Source: Ignavibacteriales bacterium (GTDB taxonomy: Bacteria; Bacteroidota; Ignavibacteria; Ignavibacteriales; Melioribacteraceae). Taken from it: a stretch of DNA of 64,000 bases. The stretch spans positions 2,046,001 through 2,110,000 of the forward strand of contig JAPLFG010000003.1 of the NCBI GenBank assembly GCA_026390795.1, written 5' to 3'. The notes under the pieces were generated by a model. That model was not told where the DNA came from. It made no database searches and saw only the letters and a list, made by a program, of their open reading frames with translations. The number at the start of each line of letters is the position of its first letter. Positions within the stretch are counted from its first letter, which is position 1. Positions 43,913 through 53,013 of this stretch are shown here, piece by piece. Made by a program: the position numbers and the translations under genes.

Positions 43913-45166
43913 TCAGCGTTTATTTTCAACAAGAATTTTTGAAGTGATTTCATGAAAGTGTAGTATTTCTGTATTAAAACCACTCCGTTCAATACCATGT
44001 ACTTTAAATAAAATTTCAAAATATTGGGGCACTTCGTTTTTAATAAAGTTTTTAGCACGTAATTTATCTGAAAAAGAAGGAGAAGGACTTGATAATTCTT
44101 TTATAGTTTCAACTCGGCCAAAAGAGGAAAAGGAAACTACTAGCATTACGATATTTTTATCAGTGGTTGGAAATTTTGCAATGATTGGAAAGTCATCATG
44201 AAATCCATATCGATAATATGATTCAAGTGTAATAGTTTCAACTGTATCTTTATAATTTGGAGTATAAAATATCTTATGCGGGAATAAATTTATTTTGAAC
44301 CGTAATTGTTTTAGAAAAGAGCTCATAATTCCAAGAGATTTTTCGCTACCGATGTAAATAATATTATTCTTCTGCACATCCTGCCAGACTAAATCAGATG
44401 CTAATTTTATTTTTAATCTATTTTCATCACCTGAAAAAACTTTGGTTAATCTTGAAACCACGTATGGAACTTCCATACCTAAGTATGTGAGAGGTGTCTG
44501 AATATATTTCCCTTTTGCATCGGGATTTCTTCTTAAAAATTTTTCAAAATCCTCTTTTGAGTTTATTTCAACATCTCTAATAAATTGTTCACTTGAAGTT
44601 AATTTATGAGGACGTTGATAAACATAATAATCTCCAATTACTAACAAAGTAGGCAACTCGGAGCTTAAGAAATCAGCCCATACCGGGTTACTATCTTGTT
44701 CAAGACTCAAATTTTTAATTTGTCTTTCCCATGAATTACTTTTTTGCCAGAAGTAAAACGAGATAGAAGTAGATATTAGTATTATGATTAAAACAAGAGT
44801 ATAATACTGATTCCATTTTATTTTTTTAGGATTCTTTGGTTCTGAGGTGGTCAGAAATTCTATTTTGTAATGACCTTTTTGGAGTCGGATACGGATATTG
44901 TCATTAGCTCCTTCAGAAAGATAATAGATATCGAGTTTTTTTCTTAAGGAATATATGTGAGTTCTTACTATTGAAGAATCAATAGGATTAAAATCATCGT
45001 CTTTATGGAAGAGATCTTTTGCAATGTCAATTTCTTTTGGTGTCTTTCCAGAAAAGTGAGCTTCTACAAGATATGATAACATTTTTCTATCAAGCTCAGC
45101 GGAAAAATGATCACTGCTATAAATTTTTGTTAGAATGTTATCTACAGTTGGTTTATCGATCTTCAT
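43913..45166 (-). CDS. Membrane-anchored winged-helix transcriptional regulator (ToxR-like)
   Basis: A 417-residue protein. Residues 1-105 form a winged helix of the kind that reads LSYLVEAHFSG, EIDIAKDLFHKDDDFNPIDSSIVRTHIYSLRKKLDIYY in pieces and ends IRIRLQKGHYKIEF. One transmembrane helix follows (121-140, YYTLVLIIILISTSISFYFW), and then about 275 residues that would lie in the periplasm. The layout, cytoplasmic DNA-binding and periplasmic sensing in one chain, is that of ToxR/CadC-like regulators. It is divergent from the TonB-dependent receptor, so it probably controls the glycan locus and itself through the palindromes at 45216-45241. Confidence 0.85.
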   Translation of the reverse strand: MKIDKPTVDNILTKIYSSDHFSAELDRKMLSYLVEAHFSGKTPKEIDIAKDLFHKDDDFNPIDSSIVRTHIYSLRKKLDIYYLSEGANDNIRIRLQKGHYKIEFLTTSEPKNPKKIKWNQYYTLVLIIILISTSISFYFWQKSNSWERQIKNLSLEQDSNPVWADFLSSELPTLLVIGDYYVYQRPHKLTSSEQFIRDVEINSKEDFEKFLRRNPDAKGKYIQTPLTYLGMEVPYVVSRLTKVFSGDENRLKIKLASDLVWQDVQKNNIIYIGSEKSLGIMSSFLKQLRFKINLFPHKIFYTPNYKDTVETITLESYYRYGFHDDFPIIAKFPTTDKNIVMLVVSFSSFGRVETIKELSSPSPSFSDKLRAKNFIKNEVPQYFEILFKVHGIERSGFNTEILHFHEITSKILVENKR

Positions 45167-45215
45167 AAATCAGACATTAAGTTTTGTCCAAATATTTAAC
45201 GAAATGAATAATTTT

Positions 45216-45241
45216 GCTAAACGGTTTAGCCTAAATTTAGG
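45216..45241. promoter_or_regulatory. Two adjoining palindromes in divergent promoter (candidate operators)
   Basis: GCTAAACGGTTTAGC (45216-45230, 7+1+7 perfect) is followed immediately by CCTAAATTTAGG (45230-45241, perfect), the two sharing one C. They lie 50-75 bp upstream of the regulator start codon and about 285 bp before the TonB receptor gene, in a 359-bp AT-rich gap that holds no gene. The first has the look of a LacI-family operator; the neighbour ToxR-like protein is the other candidate binder. AGGTTAAAG and AGTTAAAAA direct repeats follow. Confidence 0.5.
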
Positions 45242-45525
45242 TTAAAGACAAGTTAAAAACATATTTTTTACTTCTTTTTAGTATTACTCATAGATTATTT
45301 TTCATAGTCAAAATAATTGTTTTATCTGAGATATAAAACGCTTTTTAATTTCTTTATGATTATGAATAATATAATCCTAATTAAAATGTTTATTCCAACC
45401 ACCTATCACTATAAATGGACTATTATTGCTCTTAATTATAAATCCTATATGATTAAAAGAAAGATTAAGTAAATGAATACTAAAATCAATTTTTTGAAAT
45501 TTATTTCAATAACAAGAGAATAAAA

Positions 45526-48465
45526 ATGGGCACAAAATTTATTTGCTTATTAACCATACTTGTTTTGACAAGTTCTCTCATATTGGCTGACCAGAATGGC
45601 AAGATTGCGGGAATAGTAAAAGATAAAAAAACAGGAGAAGGGCTTCCGAGCGTAAGCATTTCGCTCATCGAGAACAAGACGGGTGCTATGTCTAATGTTA
45701 AGGGAGAATATTTTATTATTGACGTCACTCCTGGAACATATACTCTGAAAGCCTCTTATCTGGGATATGCATCTATAACAGTTAAAAATGTTATTGTAAA
45801 TATTGATCGAACCACTACCGTAAACTTTGAAATGATTGAACAATCTCTTGAATTAGGCAGAGATATTATTGTAGTCGCCGAAAGAGACAAAATCAGAAAA
45901 GATGTATCCTTTTCACAAAACATTCTTACCTCTAACGAAATTACAACTTCGCCCACTGGTGTTGATCTCCGTGAAATGATCGCAACGGGAGTCGGAATTG
46001 ATAGAGATCAGTACGGGCATCTGACGATAAGAGGTGGTATGGTGGATGAAGTCGGATATTTTGTGGATGGAATGTCGGGGAACGATAAACGATTGGGAAT
46101 ACCTATAATTAAGGTACCCCAGGCCGCTGTAAAAGAAATTCAGGTTTTAACAGGCGGTTTTAGTGCTGAATACGGCGATGCCCGTTCTGGTATGATTAAT
46201 ATTGTTACCAAAGATGGTGGTACGAAATACAATTTATCTGTTGACTATAGATTCAGCCCGACAGCACACAAACATTTCGGACCGGATCTGTTCTCCCCTG
46301 AAAACTGGTGGGATGTTGGCAGATATTTATCCCTTGGACCTTCAGAGGACAGAGATAAAAACGGCGTTCCCGATTTTGAAGGTTGGACTTCGTACATGGC
46401 TCGGAATAAAGGGAAAAAGACTATTATTGGTCCCAATGGACCTATCGGGGTTGCAACTACTCCTCAAGATATGTTAGATATCTGGAAGTTTCAGCATAGA
46501 CCTCAACAATACGCTAACAAACCGGATCAGTATGTAGAAGGTACATTCGGAGGACCGGTTCCTTTTACAAATGATAAATTAACATTTTTTTACAGCGGAT
46601 TTTATGACAGAACATCATTCGCGTTTAAGTTTTCCCGACCTGATTTTATTGATCAATCACATACACTGAAACTTGATTATAAAATTAGTCCGGAAATTAA
46701 ATTGAGATATACCGGAAACTACGGCGAGACAAACTCAGTGGCCTACGACGCTGAACCTGCAACTTTTGTCGATGCGCATTCATGGGATAATGTAATTGAT
46801 GCTATGGATGGAACAGCAGCTGGCCATCTTTATAATGCCGATACTAGAATGGTACACGCCGATGTTTACCGTACGCTACAAGGTCTCGACATGAAATATA
46901 TCATAAATAAGAATTCATTTTTAAACGTGAATTTGCAATATGATAGAACAAAATTTCGGGCTCACCCAACTGATTGGAGAGATACTACCACAATCATGAT
47001 TATCGGGGGTGTCCGGCTGGATGAATCACCGTTTAATTTTGCACCCAATAAATATAAAGACGTGCTCGATATCCACCGTCTCGGCGAAGATAAAGGATGG
47101 AGAGATTATACCTGGTACGAAACATTCCAGGCGAAGGGTGATTATACAAACCAGATTACAACAAATCACCTTTTAAAAACAGGGTTTAAAACTGCTCTTA
47201 ATAAAATGTACTTGGATTATGGCCGTCATCGCTGGGACGATGGACATATAAATTTACCCGCAGAAGAATGGACAAAGAGAGATGTCTCGTATTTAGAGTT
47301 GTCGGGATACGTTCAGGACAAAATAGAGTTTGGCGGAATGATAATGAATCTTGGAATAAGACTGGATGCGTTCCAATCAGAAGTTGAAGCGTTTACTGAT
47401 CCATGGTCCGCATACTATCAGAAAGGGAAAAATTTCGACAGCCTTTATTATGCTCCCGGCCAATTACCCAAAATGAAATATGTCCTCAGTCCGCGATTGG
47501 GTGTCTCACACCCCATCACTGAAGATGCTAAATTATTTTTTAATTATGGTTATTTCTTCCAACGTGGTAATATTGAAAATTTATACACAGATATTCGAAA
47601 TTTTTCATCAAGTTTAGACAAAATGGGAAATCCTAACCTTGAATTCAGAAAGACAATTTCATATGAATTAGGGGTTGAACACAATGTATTTGATATTTTC
47701 TCTTACAAATTGAGCGGTTATTATAAAGATGTATCGAGTGAAATAAGTACCATTAATTTCTCAGCTAGTACATATAGTTATTCATATTTGAGAAGTATGA
47801 ATAACGGTTACCGGGATATTATGGGCTTTGAACTTGAATTACTCCTGCCGTACAGCAAATACATTAGCGGTCGCATCAGCTACGATTACCGATTAAGCAA
47901 AGGCGGATGGTACGGATATCAAACTTATTATGAAGATCCTTTAAAAAAGAATGTTCTTGAATCGCCTAATATCGATAAGCCCAAACCACGCCCCATACTT
48001 AGGGCAAATCTGAAATTTGAAGTCCCGGAAATAGAATCAAGCGCGATTCTTAATTCTATTTTTTCCGATTTGATTTTTTCAACTTATATCCGCTGGGAAG
48101 CCGGAGAATATCTGACTTATCATTCCGAAGCATATCCGGGAACCGACGAGAACAATATTCAATGGACCCCGTGGTACAATGTGGATCTCAACGTTTCAAA
48201 AAAAATAAGTATTGCGGGGTTCGATATGTTCGTCTACCTGGAAGTGCAGAATTTATTGAATTCAAAATTTCTTAACGGTAGCGACAAATTTTGGAATCAG
48301 TCGCTCGTGAGCCAGGAAGAATATCTCGAATTGGTTGCCAAAAAGGGACTCAAACCCGGTACCTATGACGATTCTGATGTCCAGACATTCCTTGATAAAG
48401 CGATGTATTATTTACTCTACGGACCGACAAGGGATATCTATTTTGGCGTAAAAATTATGTTTTAA
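45526..48465 (+). CDS. TonB-dependent receptor with carboxypeptidase-regulatory N-domain
   Basis: A 979-residue outer-membrane transporter. A signal peptide (residues 1-21) is followed by a carboxypeptidase-D regulatory-like domain (about 24-110; GKIAGIVKDKKTGEGLPSVS, GEYFIIDVTPGTYTLKASYLGY), a plug (about 125-230; LTIRGGMVDEVGYFVDGM, AVKEIQVLTGGFSAEYGDARSGM) and a 22-strand-type barrel ending YFGVKIMF with terminal Phe. It imports a large ligand, here probably an oligosaccharide, with TonB energy. No SusD is next to it; the gene behind encodes a secreted type A sorting-domain protein. Expression is likely under the divergent regulator. Confidence 0.94.
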   Translation: MGTKFICLLTILVLTSSLILADQNGKIAGIVKDKKTGEGLPSVSISLIENKTGAMSNVKGEYFIIDVTPGTYTLKASYLGYASITVKNVIVNIDRTTTVNFEMIEQSLELGRDIIVVAERDKIRKDVSFSQNILTSNEITTSPTGVDLREMIATGVGIDRDQYGHLTIRGGMVDEVGYFVDGMSGNDKRLGIPIIKVPQAAVKEIQVLTGGFSAEYGDARSGMINIVTKDGGTKYNLSVDYRFSPTAHKHFGPDLFSPENWWDVGRYLSLGPSEDRDKNGVPDFEGWTSYMARNKGKKTIIGPNGPIGVATTPQDMLDIWKFQHRPQQYANKPDQYVEGTFGGPVPFTNDKLTFFYSGFYDRTSFAFKFSRPDFIDQSHTLKLDYKISPEIKLRYTGNYGETNSVAYDAEPATFVDAHSWDNVIDAMDGTAAGHLYNADTRMVHADVYRTLQGLDMKYIINKNSFLNVNLQYDRTKFRAHPTDWRDTTTIMIIGGVRLDESPFNFAPNKYKDVLDIHRLGEDKGWRDYTWYETFQAKGDYTNQITTNHLLKTGFKTALNKMYLDYGRHRWDDGHINLPAEEWTKRDVSYLELSGYVQDKIEFGGMIMNLGIRLDAFQSEVEAFTDPWSAYYQKGKNFDSLYYAPGQLPKMKYVLSPRLGVSHPITEDAKLFFNYGYFFQRGNIENLYTDIRNFSSSLDKMGNPNLEFRKTISYELGVEHNVFDIFSYKLSGYYKDVSSEISTINFSASTYSYSYLRSMNNGYRDIMGFELELLLPYSKYISGRISYDYRLSKGGWYGYQTYYEDPLKKNVLESPNIDKPKPRPILRANLKFEVPEIESSAILNSIFSDLIFSTYIRWEAGEYLTYHSEAYPGTDENNIQWTPWYNVDLNVSKKISIAGFDMFVYLEVQNLLNSKFLNGSDKFWNQSLVSQEEYLELVAKKGLKPGTYDDSDVQTFLDKAMYYLLYGPTRDIYFGVKIMF

Positions 48466-48507
48466 CAGTTTCAAACAAAAATTATAGTTAACCGGAGAAT
48501 TCCTCTT

Positions 48508-50349
48508 ATGAGAACTAAATATTTTAAACTATTAACATTCGCCATCTGGACATTCTTTGCCGCAAATGCATTGTCACAGGGCCTGGATATTGATTGCGGA
48601 AGATTTAAGCTCGAGGTTAGTTCTACATCTTCGATGAATTTTATATATCCGGCTGATTTTAATGAGGAAGATCATTCAAATACCAGCGGTAAGATTTCTT
48701 TCATGTCGCGTAACTGGACTGACAGAAATAAAATTTATTATGAAACCGCCTATGAGCAGGACTTATTCGCATTATCCTCACACAAATATCTTAAGTACGC
48801 GCCTTCGCAAATTTCGGTTGATGGAGTAAATGTTACTCAATCATTAAATACGATTACAACTGTTGATAACTCCATCATATCTGATCAGATCGTTGAACAG
48901 ACTCTTGTCTCATCTATGGGGCTGAAGATTGTCTCGAGAACTTATGGATTCAGTCATCCAAAATACCAGGACTTTGCCATTACACACTTTATGATTATCA
49001 ATACCGGCGAAGCCGATGAGTATTCCGGTGTAGACCTGCCGAATCAAAAAATCAACAACCTGTATTTTCTTATGGAAAGATGGAATTCATGGCCAGATCA
49101 ACACTTAGCTGATAGATACCATCCTGGGACAAGCTCTCACTATATGGATTATTATGGAGATGAACCTGCGGATTCTCTTAAAATATTTTACGGCTGGGAC
49201 GGCGATGATCCGGATAATGGTCCGTACGAAGACGAAGGAAATCCTGCATACGGAGCTGATTACGAATTCCTTACGCCTTATTATTCAGGCGTTGGATTAA
49301 TACATGCTGATATGGGTGTGAGCGACAGGACAAACGACAACAATAAAGTTACTGCCGTTTTGCGCGGTTCAAATTATTCTTTAACCAATTGGTCAAATAC
49401 TGATCTTTTTACTTATCTGACAACCCCAGGAAATTATCCAAATCCTATTAATCCAGATCTTCCGGGTATGAATCCTAAAACCGAACAACAGCCAAGAATC
49501 TATATGTCAATAGGACCTTACAATCTGAATTTTGGTGATACCGTAAACGTTGTGATGTTTTACGGAGTCGGTGCCAGAAGCACAGAGGAATGCAGACAAT
49601 GGGGACTTAAGTATAAAAACGGTGAGATTACCGCTCAGCAGAAAAATGAATTCCTCCGCTGGGGGAAAACGGATCTCTTCAATAAATTGAGCAGCGCACG
49701 TAGAATCTGGAAAAATAAACTCCGGCTTCCGGAAGGAAATAATCTGAATCCGCCGTCGTCTATAAACGTCCTTAGCGGTCCCGGTTATGTTGAAGTGAAT
49801 TGGAATGCCGTACCGGGTGCTCAAAGTTATAAGTTGTACAGAGCTGTAGGTGTGAAAGATTCTGTTATTTATCCGTTGTTTATGGAGAATTTGACAGGCA
49901 CATATTACAAAGACGAAGACGTTAACAGGGGATTCGACTATTATTATAATATTACAGCAGTTGATGCAAACGGTGTTGAAAGCAGTAAATATTGGGCTCG
50001 GACTTCGAGAAAATCTGCTGTACCAAGAACAGCTCAAGGAGTAGATAATTTTAGTGAAGTAAGGGTTGTTCCTAATCCATTTGTTTATGATAAAGCCGCA
50101 AAGGGAAATTATCCCGGTCAGAAAGACAAACTGCTTTTCGCAGGGCTTCCCGGACCGTGTAGAATTACAATATTCACTGTCTCAGGAGATATCGTAGATG
50201 AGATAGACCATGATTCGATTGAAGGAACACAAGAGTGGTTTCAAATTTCAAAATATAACCAGTATATCAGCAGCGGAGTTTACATTTACCACATTGAAAG
50301 CAAAGAAGGTAAAGGAAGCACTATCGGTAAATTCATTATTGTTCGATAA
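48508..50349 (+). CDS. Secreted protein with fibronectin-III-like domain and sorting domain
   Basis: A 613-residue exported protein (signal MRTKYFKLLTFAIWTFFAAN, cleavage near ALSQG). Residues 25-390 are a large beta-rich region I do not recognise, followed by a fibronectin type III-like module (about 410-500; PPSSINVLSGPGYVEVNWNAV, YKLYRAVG) and a C-terminal sorting-domain-like module (VVPNPFVYD, ITIFTVSGDIV, SGVYIYHIES, GKFIIVR). It follows the TonB receptor by 42 bp and may take the place of a SusD-like surface glycan-binding partner. GGAGA lies before the ATG. Confidence 0.85.
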   Translation: MRTKYFKLLTFAIWTFFAANALSQGLDIDCGRFKLEVSSTSSMNFIYPADFNEEDHSNTSGKISFMSRNWTDRNKIYYETAYEQDLFALSSHKYLKYAPSQISVDGVNVTQSLNTITTVDNSIISDQIVEQTLVSSMGLKIVSRTYGFSHPKYQDFAITHFMIINTGEADEYSGVDLPNQKINNLYFLMERWNSWPDQHLADRYHPGTSSHYMDYYGDEPADSLKIFYGWDGDDPDNGPYEDEGNPAYGADYEFLTPYYSGVGLIHADMGVSDRTNDNNKVTAVLRGSNYSLTNWSNTDLFTYLTTPGNYPNPINPDLPGMNPKTEQQPRIYMSIGPYNLNFGDTVNVVMFYGVGARSTEECRQWGLKYKNGEITAQQKNEFLRWGKTDLFNKLSSARRIWKNKLRLPEGNNLNPPSSINVLSGPGYVEVNWNAVPGAQSYKLYRAVGVKDSVIYPLFMENLTGTYYKDEDVNRGFDYYYNITAVDANGVESSKYWARTSRKSAVPRTAQGVDNFSEVRVVPNPFVYDKAAKGNYPGQKDKLLFAGLPGPCRITIFTVSGDIVDEIDHDSIEGTQEWFQISKYNQYISSGVYIYHIESKEGKGSTIGKFIIVR

Positions 50350-50382
50350 AAATTTTCACATCCAAAGATAATGGAGATAAGA

Positions 50383-51360
50383 GTGAAAAAAAATTATTTC
50401 ATAACGGCCATACTTAGTTTATTCTTTTTATTGTTCATAAACAGAACATTTTCACAATCTCGTGATTTTCCTACATTCGATAATCTGGAGAAGGTGGCTC
50501 AAACTGGTTACCAATTTTTGAAAATCAATTCAGGTGCACGCGGTGCAGGGATGGGGGATGCATTTATAACACTCGAAGGTGATGCATCTGTTGTTTTCTG
50601 GAATCCGGCTGGACTTTCTTCTCTTGTGAACCATTCTGTTTTTCTTGGTTATACAATGTGGTTTGCTGATATAAAACACCAGGCTTTTTCAGCTGCAATG
50701 GAGATAGGGGATTATGGGGTTGTGGGAATAAGCGCTGTTAATGTTGATTATGGGAAGATTCAAGGGACGGCTATCAGTAATTCTTCATTAGGTTATGACG
50801 ACACCGAAAATTTAAACGTATCTGAAATTGCAATTGGTCTAAGTTATGCAAAACGGTTTAGCGATAAGTTTGGTGTAGGTGTAACTGTAAAATATTGCAG
50901 GCAGGATTTGATCGCCAGAAAATCATCCATATTCGCCTTTGATATTGGTACAAATTATAACACAGGCTGGAATGATTTGAAGGTTGCCGTCTCGATTCAG
51001 AATTTCTCGACTGAAATAAAATATATTGACGAAAATTTTGTGTTACCGTTAATCTATAGAGTCGGTTTTTCTGTTGATGCATTCGGGCTGGCTAACATAG
51101 CAAGTGAAAAACATAAATTAATTATTGCAATAGAGGGCGTAAATCCGAGAGATTATTCGGAACGTTTTCATATAGGTAGCGAATATGTTTTTGATGACAC
51201 ATTTGCCATTCGTGCAGGATATAAATTCAATTATGATGTAGAGAGTTTTTCTTTTGGTACAGGATTTAAATTTAAGGGTGCTCAAATTGATTATGCGTTT
51301 TCAAACTTTGGTGCTATTCTAGGAAATGTTAATCGAATATCACTTGTGTTCAATTTTTAA
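50383..51360 (+). CDS. PorV/PorQ-family outer-membrane protein
   Basis: About 325 residues. Signal peptide MKKNYFITAILSLFFLLF when started at the GTG at 50383, which has GGAG at a proper distance; the in-frame ATG at 50371 overlaps that site and lacks one of its own. The GARGAGMGDAFITLEGDASVVFWNPAGLSSL motif (residues about 55-85, FadL-like N-terminus of the PorV family) and a long barrel ending RISLVFNF are present. In type IX secretion PorV shuttles sorting-domain cargo, and members in this phylum are often encoded beside their cargo genes, as here. Its last 85 bp were copied into the tandem duplication downstream. Confidence 0.88.
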   Translation: MKKNYFITAILSLFFLLFINRTFSQSRDFPTFDNLEKVAQTGYQFLKINSGARGAGMGDAFITLEGDASVVFWNPAGLSSLVNHSVFLGYTMWFADIKHQAFSAAMEIGDYGVVGISAVNVDYGKIQGTAISNSSLGYDDTENLNVSEIAIGLSYAKRFSDKFGVGVTVKYCRQDLIARKSSIFAFDIGTNYNTGWNDLKVAVSIQNFSTEIKYIDENFVLPLIYRVGFSVDAFGLANIASEKHKLIIAIEGVNPRDYSERFHIGSEYVFDDTFAIRAGYKFNYDVESFSFGTGFKFKGAQIDYAFSNFGAILGNVNRISLVFNF

Positions 51361-51432
51361 AACAGTATTACTGAGTGAGATAGAAAATTCACCAGATATT
51401 TTTAACCAAAACAATCTACTTAGGAGGCTAAC

Positions 51433-52464
51433 ATGAAAAGACATCTATTATTTTTAGTGGCTTTTGTTTTTTTTACAATGACGTTTGAAGAACTTTATGC
51501 CCAATGGACAATTTGGGATTGTAGCACTCTACCAGAAGTAACAACAATGAATGGTTTACCGTGGACCAAATCTGATAAAACAGCAGGGTTAACGGATGCG
51601 GCTACATCAGTGCTATGGAGTGTAGTCGATGATGCTAACATCTCAGGAAATAAGTTAATTAAGATCAATGAATTTCTTGGTGATCGCAAAGAATCATGGA
51701 TTAATAACTGGGCAGCGGTAGCTGACCCGACAAAAGGAATAACTACTGTTTTCCGAGTCAGAGCGTCAGCTGAAATGATTGCGCAGACTAAAGTTGCGGG
51801 GACTGATTATTGCTTCTGGTATGTGTCTATGCGCGATGGTTCCTACAGAATGGATTTGACTTTAAATTATCCCGACACATTATATGCAGAAACAAATGCA
51901 AAACTTAAAGTTAGTATTCCAAATCCCACAGCATGGCATATCTATCGTTTTACATTAAAGGGTGATCAGGTTAACGTATATATGGATGAAAACGCTACAC
52001 CCGTACTTACTGCAACAGCCGGTACTACAACTAACAATTACATCAAAGTTGGTGATACAAGCACTGGCGGTCTTTTTGGTGGGCTTTATGATTGGCTAAT
52101 TTGGGATTTGGGTGGCGCTTATGCACCAGGACAAGGAACACCAATTCCAGTATCTCTGACTGGATTAACTTCGGTAGAAGATTATAGCCCTGAATTACCA
52201 TCGGAATTTAGTCTTACACAAAATTATCCAAATCCATTTAATCCAACAACACAAATTTCTTTTTCGCTTTTAAATTCTGGCTTTACAACACTAACAGTTT
52301 ACAACGCTATCGGTCAAACTGTCGCTAAATTAGTTAATGAAGAGCTTTCCAGCGGTTCATATAAAGTTAATTTCAATGCTGTGAACTTACCTTCCGGCGT
52401 TTATTTTTATCAGATTCAGTCGGGATTATTCAACCAGACAAAGAAGATGATCTTATTGAAATAA
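51433..52464 (+). CDS. Secreted protein with type A sorting domain (paralogue 1)
   Basis: A 343-residue exported protein. A signal peptide (MKRHLLFLVAFVFFTMTFEE, cleavage at LYAQ) is followed by a jelly-roll-like domain (about 24-240; VFRVRASAEM, YCFWYVSMRDGSYRMDLTLNY, FTLKGDQVNVYMDEN), resembling laminin-G/concanavalin-type glycan-binding folds, and a complete type A sorting domain (NYPNPFNPTTQISFSL to KKMILLK). It has a strong AGGAGG ribosome-binding site. It is the product of a tandem duplication with 53124-54134. Probable surface-bound glycan-binding or debranching accessory; no catalytic motif was seen. Confidence 0.88.
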   Translation: MKRHLLFLVAFVFFTMTFEELYAQWTIWDCSTLPEVTTMNGLPWTKSDKTAGLTDAATSVLWSVVDDANISGNKLIKINEFLGDRKESWINNWAAVADPTKGITTVFRVRASAEMIAQTKVAGTDYCFWYVSMRDGSYRMDLTLNYPDTLYAETNAKLKVSIPNPTAWHIYRFTLKGDQVNVYMDENATPVLTATAGTTTNNYIKVGDTSTGGLFGGLYDWLIWDLGGAYAPGQGTPIPVSLTGLTSVEDYSPELPSEFSLTQNYPNPFNPTTQISFSLLNSGFTTLTVYNAIGQTVAKLVNEELSSGSYKVNFNAVNLPSGVYFYQIQSGLFNQTKKMILLK

Positions 52465-52501
52465 TTTTAGCGATAGGAATAAACGTCTAATTTCAATTAC
52501 A

Positions 52502-52535
52502 TTCCCTTAATCTGCAATTAAGTAGATTAAGGGAA
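52502..52535 (+). terminator. Hairpin after sorting-domain gene
   Basis: TTCCCTTAATCT, a 10-nt loop and AGATTAAGGGAA form a perfect 12-bp stem 37 bp after the stop codon at 52464. No long T-run follows on the plus strand. The matching site after the second copy (about 54175) has lost the right arm. Confidence 0.55.
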
Positions 52536-52590
52536 AATGTAAAATCAAAATGCTTTGGGAAGGTGGTTTTGTACTTCCAGTAGGTGAGGT

Positions 52591-53013
52591 ATGTTTAAAC
52601 TAAGATATAAATTAGGATTTCACTCTATATTTTCAGCAAAATACGCATTACTGTTTCTTCTTGTTATCCCCATTAATACTGTTGCGGAAAATGGATATGA
52701 ATTTTCGCTCAGATACAGTAAGATTTCGAATGCGAAATTTCTGGCAGATTATAAAAATCTTTGCAAAGAAATTGTTGTTCCGGAGAAAAGCGATATTCTG
52801 AATTCTGCTCAGAACGAAATTACATACGGCATTTCTAAAATGCTGGGCGGTGATTTGAAAATTTCTTTACAACCTTCTGTTCCAGGTTCAATAATTATCG
52901 GTTCACTAGAAAAATCATATCTAATAAAAGAATTGCTCTCGGCAAAGCTGCCGGAGTTGAATATATGGGTGCTCAAATTGATTATGCATTTTCGAATTTC
53001 GGCGCTACTCTAG
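52591..53013 (+). pseudogene. Chimeric remnant: GH67-like N-terminus joined to PorV gene end
   Basis: Residues 1-123 (signal peptide, AENGYEFSLRYSKIS, NAKFLADYKNLCKEIV) align with the first part of the alpha-glucuronidase at 54268. At about 52965 the sequence switches to the last part of the PorV-like gene (GGGTGCTCAAATTGATTATGCATTTTCG), read in the wrong frame for 17 residues to a stop. The downstream copy still carries the PorV stop and the spacer with AGGAGG. This is the junction of the tandem duplication. The catalytic domain is absent, so no enzyme activity is possible. Confidence 0.9.

Larger units (their letters stand above)
51276..52962 (+). repeat. 1.7-kb tandem duplication, copy 1
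   Basis: From the end of the PorV-like gene (GGGTGCTCAAATTGATTATG) through the sorting-domain gene to about residue 123 of the GH67-like gene start. It is repeated at 52967-54631 in the same order. Copies differ by point changes and small indels, so the event is not recent. Confidence 0.8.
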
